Below are positions 7,434-12,114 of a DNA stretch of 12,114 nt, in pieces. Location of the stretch: NCBI GenBank assembly GCA_023301545.1, contig JALZUI010000067.1:1-12114 (forward strand). The letters run 5' to 3'. How positions within the stretch are numbered: position 1 is the first letter of the stretch; the number at the start of each line of letters is the position of its first letter. This stretch comes from Akkermansiaceae bacterium (lineage in GTDB: Bacteria > Verrucomicrobiota > Verrucomicrobiia > Verrucomicrobiales > Akkermansiaceae). The translations under genes and the position numbers were made by a program. The notes beneath the pieces are model-generated. The model was not told where the DNA came from. It ran no database searches and worked only from the letters and a program-made list of their open reading frames with translations.

Positions 7434-8108
7434 TCACAAAGACAGATCCTTAATGATTCGGGCTCCTAACTGCCTAGTGTTCATTAAGTTTCCATTAGGG
7501 TTCATAATCGACAGTCCAATTTCCTTTGCGATTTTACGGAGAATAGGTTTCGCTGTAGGCTCTATAACCTCATTTTTTAAAACAGCGATTGTTCCTGATT
7601 CATATTCTCTAACAATATATTCATCGTATCTAGCTTCGTTGGTGACCTTCTGCTCTTCAAGGGATCGAGAAGAAGAGCGATTAGAGCCTCGAAGCTTTCC
7701 AAGTGTTAAATTCTGCTTGCCTGCGGACTCGGAGAAGAGTTGCTGAGCTTCAGATAGAGGGGCATCCAACAACGTCTCAATTTGCATCTCTTCTATATTC
7801 ATATAGAAAACCATAACGCGATCTACATGAGTAAGAGTTTTTGAGTTAAAAGAAAGGTGCCCACTAGTTCCTTTTTGAGTAGTCGTCTTAACCGAAATTC
7901 GTTCACCTTCAGAAGACACTACATCATATCCCGCTTGATTCACCTCAGGAGCCATCTGACCTCCCGTCATTAATGCGGCGTAGAGTTCGCCGATACGCCC
8001 GATTAGATGTCGCTGCTCTTGAATCGCGACTCCCCACGATAACTCTCTCTCAAGCCAGTTCATAGCTTCACCTAGAGATTGGATTATTTGAATCTGTGTG
8101 AGTGCCAT
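7434..8108 (-). CDS. Putative PD-(D/E)XK-fold nuclease-like protein (DUF6998-like), last gene of the array
   Basis: The 224-residue protein has an N-terminal segment resembling the restriction-endonuclease fold: IGELYAALMTG with E41, then GYDVV with D62, then ISVKTTT with K74. The order E...D-x11-K and the GYD/VKT wording fit the family now called DUF6998, named from memory. A charged linker (about 140-160) leads to a C-terminal segment of about 35 residues ending in NTRQLGARII, which looks like a small helical, possibly DNA-binding, module. Nuclease activity is inferred; no partner methyltransferase or specificity gene is in the window. It is the array gene next to the chromosome. Its start is preceded by GTTCTCTGAAAA, the same head as the zinc-ribbon gene at 11442. 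No Shine-Dalgarno motif is present. Confidence 0.8.
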   Translation of the reverse strand: MALTQIQIIQSLGEAMNWLERELSWGVAIQEQRHLIGRIGELYAALMTGGQMAPEVNQAGYDVVSSEGERISVKTTTQKGTSGHLSFNSKTLTHVDRVMVFYMNIEEMQIETLLDAPLSEAQQLFSESAGKQNLTLGKLRGSNRSSSRSLEEQKVTNEARYDEYIVREYESGTIAVLKNEVIEPTAKPILRKIAKEIGLSIMNPNGNLMNTRQLGARIIKDLSL

Positions 8109-8113
8109 TTTTC

Positions 8114-8238
8114 AGAGAACTGTATTAGATCAGCCCCCCGTGCGGATATTCGCACTTTGCTTAGTAGCTGGTTTAGAAGGTTGATCGTATTTGTAGGGCT
8201 TATCCTACAAAGGCTGATTGTTTGATCAAGCGGGAAAT
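8114..8238 (-). repeat. attC-like repeat, class A, copy A5
   Basis: This copy shares the class A block (minus strand ending GGCTGATCTAATAC, then GTTCTCT at 8114-8120). The central palindrome GTGCGGATATTCGCAC is perfect here, and TTTGTAGG/CCTACAAA forms an 8-bp stem. The AAC at the far end is reduced to AC by a one-base deletion (near 8193), which may have inactivated the site. Homology to the longest copies stops near 8238. Confidence 0.65.
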
Positions 8239-8295
8239 GAAGTGCCGATCAACTCTAGGCGAGCAATCTACCCATCTTCCCAAGCCTGTTTAGGG

Positions 8296-8613
8296 TTATC
8301 TATTCTTATTTTGATAGATTTTGGGGTTTGATAACCAAAGACATAAAGCAATAATTGTTACTATGGCAATCAGTATCCCTCCGGGGTATCCAATGCTAAG
8401 ATATTTCTCAGCACACCACTGAATACCAAAAATCAAACCAATAGTTAGTATTAGAAATGGAACTGCAAGTGGATTAGCAAAGTTTAAGGTCCAACCAGTA
8501 ATCCCCAGTTTCTTTTTCACCACAATTCTCGGGTCTTTAGGGCAAAAATAAAAAACGAATAAATGCCAATTACTAGGGTCTTTATGTAGCTCTTCTATTT
8601 CTTCAATATTCAT
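8296..8613 (-). CDS. Small two-helix membrane protein, DUF5808-like N-terminus
   Basis: A 105-residue protein. The N-terminal 50 residues are soluble, with the pattern DPSNWHLFVFYFCPKDPR and GWTLNFANPLA, which I recall as the DUF5808 pattern seen in small membrane proteins; this is from memory. Two membrane segments follow near 49-67 and 77-95, and the C-terminus is basic. No function is known. The gene is flanked by class A repeats on both sides and therefore looks like a one-gene cassette. Its base composition is clearly AT-richer than the backbone genes. The start is preceded by GTTATCTATAAA and has no Shine-Dalgarno motif. Confidence 0.8.
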   Translation of the reverse strand: MNIEEIEELHKDPSNWHLFVFYFCPKDPRIVVKKKLGITGWTLNFANPLAVPFLILTIGLIFGIQWCAEKYLSIGYPGGILIAIVTIIALCLWLSNPKIYQNKNR

Positions 8614-8618
8614 TTTAT

Positions 8619-8704
8619 AGATAACAGTATTAGATCAGCCACCCGTGCAGATATTCGCACCTCGCTTACTAGCTGGTTGTAATGGGGGATCTCGTTTGTT
8701 GTGC
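8619..8704 (-). repeat. attC-like repeat, class A, copy A4
   Basis: The 3' half is nearly identical to copy A3: GGCTGATCTAATACT followed by GTTATCT at 8619-8625, with the GTGC/GCAC central palindrome. The 5' arm is divergent but keeps GCACAAC at 8698-8704, one mismatch from RYYYAAC. The rest of the long block is not conserved. The gap up to the next gene (8705-8857) has no ORF I would defend. Confidence 0.65.
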
Positions 8705-8811
8705 CTTATTCTACAAAGAGCAAGTTTGGGTTCAAGGGGAAAAGGCAGGGCATGCAATCCAGCTGATCCGACCAAGTGTCAGTGCTAATGCGATAAGAGC
8801 CTGCTCAACAA

Positions 8812-8826
8812 CCGATAGCCTATCGG
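8812..8826 (-). terminator. Small hairpin after the oxygenase gene
   Basis: CCGATA and TATCGG pair perfectly around a 3-base loop. On the minus strand it is followed by TTGTTG, a poor T tract, about 30 bases after the oxygenase stop codon. It could be a weak terminator. Confidence 0.3.
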
Positions 8827-8857
8827 GCTCGTACCTTATCGAAAGCCATCTTTGGGT

Positions 8858-9442
8858 TTATTTCGCCGGATTGGCATAAAAAATGTCAGATCGAAGCACA
8901 TATTTTACGCCTGAGTTCACTGGAGAGCCTTCATGCCATAACTCATGTCGAAAAATCAAAGCAGCACCTGCAACTGGTTCAATACTAAGCTCTTCCTTTT
9001 CACGTTTCCCGTTGATTTCTACATAGTCACGAAATACAGTCTGACCGCCATCGCACTGGTTAAGGTAAACCAAATATGTTAGCTTGCTAGTTTCGCCTTT
9101 TTCGTTCGTTACCGAGCCATCTTTATGCCTGTTGAATTTTTGACCTGGCACGTAACGGTAAAAACGTAGCTCGCTGTCGACAGCAACAGGAGATTCCCCG
9201 TCAAGAGAAGGCAAGAAATCAATAACTCGACTTAGCATGTCGGCAGCCAAAGCCTCATCTCGAAATACCACACGATCGTTGTTGCGAACTTTTGTCATCA
9301 TTTGCTGTCCGGAAGAAGTGCGCACGGACGCCGCCTCAAAACCGACTGATTCAGCTTTCGCGATCAGGGATTTGCATTCCTTGAGAGAGAAAATTCCGTC
9401 TACGGTAAGGACATCTGAATTGTGTTGTTTTAAGCTAGGCAT
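8858..9442 (-). CDS. 2-oxoglutarate/Fe(II)-dependent oxygenase, prolyl 4-hydroxylase-like
   Basis: This 194-residue protein has the facial triad and co-substrate contacts of the P4H group: H106-x-D108 in FNRHKDGS, the distal H170 in LWHEGSP, and K180 or R184 in GVKYVLRSDIFY for the 2-oxoglutarate carboxylate. LTYLVYLNQCDGGQTVF is the usual strand pair after the first histidine. It is predicted to be soluble, with no signal peptide. These enzymes hydroxylate protein side chains, often proline, or small molecules; the substrate here is unknown. It lies alone between class A repeats A4 and A3, so it is probably a single-gene cassette. It is GC-richer than its membrane-protein neighbours, suggesting a different source. 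The start is preceded by GTCATTTCACCT with no Shine-Dalgarno motif. Confidence 0.9.
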   Translation of the reverse strand: MPSLKQHNSDVLTVDGIFSLKECKSLIAKAESVGFEAASVRTSSGQQMMTKVRNNDRVVFRDEALAADMLSRVIDFLPSLDGESPVAVDSELRFYRYVPGQKFNRHKDGSVTNEKGETSKLTYLVYLNQCDGGQTVFRDYVEINGKREKEELSIEPVAGAALIFRHELWHEGSPVNSGVKYVLRSDIFYANPAK

Positions 9443-9447
9443 AGGTG

Positions 9448-9613
9448 AAATGACAGTATTAGATCAGCCACCCGTGCAGATATTCGCACTTCGCTTAGGC
9501 GCTAGTTTTAGAGGGTTGATCGTATTTGTTAGGGCTTATCCTACAAAGGCTGATTATTTGATCAAGAGGGAAATTAGGCCTCGATAAATGAAATTGAAGG
9601 GCGGGGGAGTTTA
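9448..9613 (-). repeat. attC-like repeat, class A, copy A3 (full length)
   Basis: Positions 9455-9613 match copy A1 (10916-11075) almost base for base over 159-160 bp, then both sides diverge at once. On the minus strand the inner palindrome runs from CCCTAAC (9528-9534) through GATCAACC, the GTGC/GCAC hairpin and GGCTGATC to GTCATTT (9448-9454). CCCTAAC fits RYYYAAC except at the first base. The block also contains TTGATC/GATCAA and TTTGTTAGG/CCTACAAA inverted repeats. Confidence 0.7.
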
Positions 9614-9622
9614 ACCCCTCGC

Positions 9623-10090
9623 TCATGCGGCGGGCGGCTTTATGTTCTGCTCTCGTTTGTTTCTTCTGTAATAAATACCCAGTGCTACGCCACTAAATGC
9701 AGATGATATCATAGACGCAATAGCTTTATTATTTTGCCTTAGGGGGACTGTAGAGGAAGAAAGCTGAAGGTACGCAGAGTATAAAGATAAACCAATTAAA
9801 CATGATAATATGATGAATATTAAATTAGGAAGCTTTCTCACGATTCTAATTTTATTTATCCCCCATAATATCAATGAAAGTGGAAGTGAATAAATAAAAG
9901 TAATTAGCCAATAGATTGGAATACCTAGTATTCCAAATAATAATAAGACTAGGTGAGCATAGATACTATATCCATGTGTGGTTGTAGACTCTAATCCGCA
10001 GAACACTATCCATCCTACTAGAGTTGCTACAATCGCACCAATCGAAGCTCCTGTAAAAATTTTAATGAGTTGCTCTGAATTCCGGTTCAT
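9623..10090 (-). CDS. Small multi-pass membrane protein, unknown
   Basis: A 155-residue, AT-rich gene. The protein has hydrophobic segments near 14-33, 43-63, 65-78, 88-108 and 124-141, so four or five membrane helices, with basic loops (KIRIVRK near 80-86, YYRRNKR near 140-146). I do not recognise a family. It starts 4 bp after the stop of the upstream gene with no intact repeat between them, so the two may share one transcript or one cassette. A class A repeat begins 9 bp after its stop codon. Confidence 0.75.
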   Translation of the reverse strand: MNRNSEQLIKIFTGASIGAIVATLVGWIVFCGLESTTTHGYSIYAHLVLLLFGILGIPIYWLITFIYSLPLSLILWGINKIRIVRKLPNLIFIILSCLIGLSLYSAYLQLSSSTVPLRQNNKAIASMISSAFSGVALGIYYRRNKREQNIKPPAA

Positions 10091-10093
10091 ATT

Positions 10094-10100
10094 GTTAGGC
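10094..10100 (-). other. Isolated RYYYAAC core-like heptamer at a gene junction
   Basis: GCCTAAC on the minus strand is an exact match to the integron core RYYYAAC. It contains the TAA stop of the upstream gene and sits 3 bases before the ATG of the next. It could be all that remains of a deleted attC-like site, or chance. Confidence 0.25.
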
Positions 10101-10520
10101 TATAGGTGGTTTGTCGATAGGGGGTAAGAGCTTTGATCGAAAAGTCTTCGGGACTCGATTACCGTGTTCATCAAGCTTAGATCCTGGTATGAAATCACAT
10201 TGTGGAGGAATTGCTCTACCACAAAGAGGAGTCATAAGAAATCCATCTACGATTAGCTTTCCTTCGCTAACCGTGAGAACCTGTTCCTCACCTTGATTAT
10301 ACATCGCTCTGGTATGTTCACTAAGAGGATACCTAATAATTCCCTTATCGGTAAACCAGTATTGGAACCAAGTTACCATTAAGCCCTCATCTAGATCAAT
10401 TTCCATCACATAAGTAGAATTGCCGACGAAATGAAATACTGTCTTGGGGCCCTTTTTGACGTTTGGACACTTATCTGGATCGTAAATCCAAGAGCCCTTG
10501 AGATTATCCTCGATGATCAT
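10095..10520 (-). CDS. Small soluble protein of unknown function
   Basis: A 141-residue protein with no membrane segment or signal peptide. It has many aromatic residues and alternating strand-like segments (KTVFHFVGNSTYVMEIDL, VTWFQYWF, QVLTVSEGKLIVDGF), suggesting a small beta-rich or lipocalin-like fold, and a C-terminal CGRAIPPQC pair of cysteines (100, 108). I do not recognise the family. It is followed after 4 bp by a membrane-protein gene and preceded by a half copy of the class A repeat. Its ATG at 10520 has no Shine-Dalgarno motif. It may be the soluble partner of the membrane protein downstream; this is inference from spacing only. Confidence 0.72.
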   Translation of the reverse strand: MIIEDNLKGSWIYDPDKCPNVKKGPKTVFHFVGNSTYVMEIDLDEGLMVTWFQYWFTDKGIIRYPLSEHTRAMYNQGEEQVLTVSEGKLIVDGFLMTPLCGRAIPPQCDFIPGSKLDEHGNRVPKTFRSKLLPPIDKPPIA

Positions 10521-10535
10521 TAGATATTTTAGCTT

Positions 10536-10588
10536 AATCGTATTAAATTACCTAACCGAGCTGATATTCGTACTTCGCTCATTTAGCT
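10536..10588 (-). repeat. Half copy of class A repeat (A2), 3' arm only
   Basis: About 50 bp align with the GTT-side half of the other class A copies (minus strand GCTAAATGAGCGAAGTACGA, then ATATCAGC and TTTAATACG). The half carrying the AAC arm is absent and is replaced by the coding end of the upstream gene. This copy has diverged most, and its central hairpin is weakened. Confidence 0.6.
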
Positions 10589-10905
10589 CTGTCTTTTACC
10601 TGTGCGCCTTGCCCAAACGAGTTTCCAGCTAAAGTCCATATTACCCCCCAAATACTATTCAATAATAGGGTGTTACTATCACCGAGCGAGAATCCATCAT
10701 GAGCCCTTAGATGAATAAAACCAAATACCCCATGTTCTCTAGTGTAGAATGATAAAAGGAAAAGTAAAATGGAAACACAATATGATAAAATTAAGGACTT
10801 AGGTTGAACCTTTATGTAGTGTCCAATTATCGCCGCGCTTAAGAAATAAAGCCCTCCATTGAGGAGGAAAAACGCGCCCGCAAGTGATATGCCGAGTAGT
10901 TTCAT
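10579..10905 (-). CDS. Small three-helix membrane protein, 3' end formed within a truncated repeat
   Basis: I start this at the ATG at 10905, giving 108 residues; an upstream GTG at 10950 lies inside the class A repeat and would add 15 residues encoded by repeat DNA, so I reject it. Hydrophobic segments lie near 4-28, 36-54 and 79-94. No family is recognised. The last two codons and the stop (Ala-Lys-stop) fall inside half-repeat A2, so the present C-terminus was probably created when the repeat was truncated; the original protein may have been longer. AT-rich composition matches the neighbouring membrane-protein genes. No Shine-Dalgarno motif is present. Confidence 0.7.
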   Translation of the reverse strand: MKLLGISLAGAFFLLNGGLYFLSAAIIGHYIKVQPKSLILSYCVSILLFLLSFYTREHGVFGFIHLRAHDGFSLGDSNTLLLNSIWGVIWTLAGNSFGQGAQVKDRAK

Positions 10906-10908
10906 CTT

Positions 10909-11075
10909 AGTTAATAGTATTAGATCACCCACCCGTGCTGATATTCGCACTTCACTCAGTTAGCTGGTTTTAGAGAGTTGATCGTATTTGTTAGAGCTTA
11001 TCTTACAATGGCTGATTGTTTGATCAAGTGGGAAATTCGGCCTCGATAAAGGGAACTGAAGGGCGGGGGAGTTTA
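10909..11075 (-). repeat. attC-like repeat, class A, copy A1 (full length)
   Basis: The 160-bp block 10916-11075 matches A3 throughout. On the minus strand the inner site runs from CTCTAAC (10990-10996), which fits RYYYAAC except at its first base, to ATTAACT (10909-10915), where the usual GTT is ATT. Relative to A3, the AGG/CCT stem segment has become AGA/TCT, a change that keeps pairing. Between the block and the next gene (11076-11136) are two ACTAACAA motifs. Confidence 0.7.
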
Positions 11076-11136
11076 GCTGTTGAAACAAGTGAGGTCTGGC
11101 TTCTTAGCTACTCTTGTTAGTATTTTTGGGTTTTTG

Positions 11137-11442
11137 TTAGTGAACGATTCCTAATTCTGACTCTGCGCAACTATGGCACATTGTATCACCATGCATCCAT
11201 CCTATTGGTTTTAGCCTATCACATAACTGGCAAGTTAGAAAATGCTTGGGATTTTTCAGTAGTTCTTCTTTAGCGGCAACCATCTGTACTTCAGTTGAAG
11301 TTTGGGGTAGTTTTTTGTATGTTGACCACTTTGTAATGGGGGTATGTGGGCCCTCCCAAATTACATTAGCTACCTCAAGGAGTATTGAGGATTCACTACG
11401 AGATACTCTCACATATAAACTTTGAATTTCTTGAGAATTCAT
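11137..11442 (-). CDS. Small zinc-ribbon protein of unknown function
   Basis: A 101-residue soluble protein. Its C-terminal third holds two CxxC knuckles, C71-x2-C74 and C89-x2-C92, 14 residues apart, which should bind one zinc ion; GWMHGDTMCHSCAE is a pattern I have seen in short hypothetical proteins of environmental bacteria but cannot name. The N-terminal part is mixed helix/strand with no motif. It could bind nucleic acid or protein; nothing in the sequence decides. It sits between a class B repeat upstream and a class A repeat downstream, so it is likely a single-gene cassette. Its head, GTTCTCTTAAAAAT before the ATG, is nearly the same as that of the nuclease-like gene at 8108. No Shine-Dalgarno motif is present. 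Confidence 0.82.
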   Translation of the reverse strand: MNSQEIQSLYVRVSRSESSILLEVANVIWEGPHTPITKWSTYKKLPQTSTEVQMVAAKEELLKNPKHFLTCQLCDRLKPIGWMHGDTMCHSCAESELGIVH

Positions 11443-11449
11443 ATTTTTA

Positions 11450-11562
11450 AGAGAACGTCAAAGCTCTGGAATTCGCTACCGAGAGCGGGCTTCGAGGAAG
11501 GGGTTAAAATTGTCATTAAACTACTCAGTGGGTAGCGGATTACCAGCAGTATCTTGTTCGGT
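11450..11562 (-). repeat. attC-like repeat, class B, copy B2
   Basis: On the minus strand it begins ACCGAAC (11556-11562) inside the coding end of the upstream gene and ends GTTCTCT (11450-11456), 113 bp. It matches B1 across most of its length: a long imperfect palindrome whose inner arms include GCTACC and GGTAGC, with a small CTTC/GAAG hairpin in the loop. Confidence 0.68.
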
Positions 11563-11895
11563 TGATTTTCTGAATAGTAGTATTGACGATGATACAACGC
11601 TAACCAAAACAGCTGTATTCATGAATAGTAGACCTAAGCCTATTTGGATAGAGTACTGGGATGTCGTGAACACAACATAACACATCGCAAATAATTGGAG
11701 TCCAGCTAGAACTAATGATGCCCAATATCCCCATCGCTTCTCCATGTAGATCGCAACCGTAACTATAAAGGCTAGTATAGAATAGACAATAGGGACGTAA
11801 ATGTCAGCTGCAGTATCGATCCGAGAAATGTTCAATCTTGCTAGTGCCGTCACGAACATACTGCATGCGCATATACCTATTAATTTTTGGTTCAT
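11521..11895 (-). CDS. Small four-helix membrane protein ending in a repeat-encoded tail
   Basis: A 124-residue protein with hydrophobic segments near 5-20, 32-51, 58-77 and 83-107, and short charged loops (MEKRWG at 51-56). No family is recognised. The last 12 residues, EQDTAGNPLPTE, are encoded by the class B repeat and are nearly identical to the tail of the otherwise unrelated protein next to it. The tail is hydrophilic and cytoplasmic or periplasmic depending on topology. The start is preceded by GTTCGGTAAATAAATACT with no Shine-Dalgarno motif. It forms a one-gene cassette with repeat B2. Confidence 0.8.
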   Translation of the reverse strand: MNQKLIGICACSMFVTALARLNISRIDTAADIYVPIVYSILAFIVTVAIYMEKRWGYWASLVLAGLQLFAMCYVVFTTSQYSIQIGLGLLFMNTAVLVSVVSSSILLFRKSTEQDTAGNPLPTE

Positions 11896-11906
11896 AGTAT
11901 TTATTT

Positions 11907-12025
11907 ACCGAACATCAAAGCCCTGACATCAGCTACCGAGAGCGAACTTCGACGAAGGGTTAGAGGTTAAAACTTTCATTAAACTACTCAACGGGTAGCG
12001 GATTACCAGCAGTATCTTGTTCGGC
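11907..12025 (-). repeat. attC-like repeat, class B, copy B1
   Basis: On the minus strand it begins GCCGAAC (12019-12025) and ends GTTCGGT (11907-11913), 119 bp. The arms pair as CCGAACA/TGTTCGG at the ends and GCTACC/GGTAGC further in, with interrupted matches (CTG, ATC) between. The AAC and GTT ends and the arm length of about 30 bases fit integron attC architecture; the G in the YYY part of RYYYAAC does not. Confidence 0.68.
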
Positions 12026-12114
12026 TAGTTTTTTTGCTCTAGATATATCAAGCTCCCAGTGGTTGCCCTTTCTTATGACCGCGATAGCATCTTCGATCGG
12101 CCCATAGAAAATAA
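11984..12114 (-). CDS. C-terminal fragment of an unknown protein with the shared class B tail (5' end outside window)
   Basis: Reading the minus strand from the right edge gives 43 in-frame codons, including YGPIEDAIAVIRKGNHWELD and ending in EQDTAGNPLPVE, then TAG at 11984-11986. The visible part is soluble and partly helical; no family is recognised. The tail matches that of the neighbouring membrane protein although the rest does not, because both are encoded by a class B repeat. Its start lies beyond the window. Confidence 0.75.
   Translation of the reverse strand, partial: IFYGPIEDAIAVIRKGNHWELDISRAKKLAEQDTAGNPLPVE

Noticed and set aside
9237..9587. Plus-strand open frame at 9237-9587
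   Set aside because: It overlaps the well-supported oxygenase gene and a class A repeat and shows no family features.
10088..10110. Shared KPP(A/I)A ends of the two adjacent proteins at 9623 and 10095 as another repeat-encoded tail
   Set aside because: Only four or five residues match and the DNA around them does not align, so chance is sufficient.
10533..10548. TAATACGA-like stretch (minus strand) resembling the start of a T7-type phage promoter
   Set aside because: It is only the diverged TAATACTG end of the class A repeat in copy A2; the rest of a phage promoter is missing and no phage genes are present.
10906..10950. Upstream GTG start for the small membrane protein at 10579
   Set aside because: The added 15 codons lie inside the class A repeat, and the ATG at 10905 sits directly before a typical first membrane segment.
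8109..11075. CRISPR array as explanation of the dispersed repeats
   Set aside because: The repeats are 85-160 bp long, irregularly spaced by whole genes, and no cas genes are present.
8109..12025. Insertion sequences or MITEs as explanation of the repeats
   Set aside because: No target-site duplications or precise terminal inverted repeats shared by all copies were seen, and copies sit consistently between a gene end and the next gene start; not fully excluded without genome-wide data.

Overview
The window most likely comes from the chromosome of a Verrucomicrobiota bacterium. This is tentative and rests on the style of the 83-residue S15 protein, the mix of housekeeping genes, and start codons preceded by A-rich sequence instead of Shine-Dalgarno motifs. 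No rRNA, tRNA, CRISPR array, transposase or integrase is visible.

Left part (1-7342) is an ordinary chromosomal backbone of moderate GC. It holds the 5' two-thirds or more of an MsbA-type ABC exporter (minus strand, runs off the left edge), a divergent SNF2/Swi2-type helicase with an N-terminal SWIM zinc finger, ribosomal protein S15 (rpsO) with a long leader and a strong bidirectional terminator, and a minus-strand pair encoding an M50 site-2-protease-like membrane protein and an M20 metallopeptidase. The 456-bp gap between the helicase and rpsO is structured: a 10-bp inverted repeat, six DnaA-box-like 9-mers set at 11-bp steps, a near-consensus sigma-70 promoter, and a leader with a GC-rich hairpin just before the rpsO start.

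Right part (about 7400-12114) differs sharply. It is AT-richer and contains only short, mostly unrelated minus-strand genes: a PD-(D/E)XK-like protein, several small membrane proteins, a 2-oxoglutarate/Fe(II) oxygenase, a CxxC zinc-ribbon protein and unknowns. Nearly every gene start is preceded within 5-15 bp by a copy of one of two dispersed repeats. Each repeat is a large imperfect palindrome with AAC at one end and GTT at the other, followed at once by unrelated sequence. Class A has a conserved block of about 160 bp in its best copies; class B is about 115 bp and runs into the 3' end of the upstream gene, so two unrelated proteins share the tail EQDTAGNPLP(T/V)E. I read this as the distal end of an integron-like gene-cassette array, transcribed toward lower coordinates, with attC-like recombination sites. 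A degenerate class B arm just after the last gene (7402-7423) marks where the array meets the chromosome. Any integrase would be expected beyond 12114. This reading is inference from repeat architecture.

The backbone genes do not form one pathway; the M50-M20 pair may be an operon. The array genes look like independently acquired accessory functions (membrane, hydroxylase, possible nuclease) and not parts of one machine.
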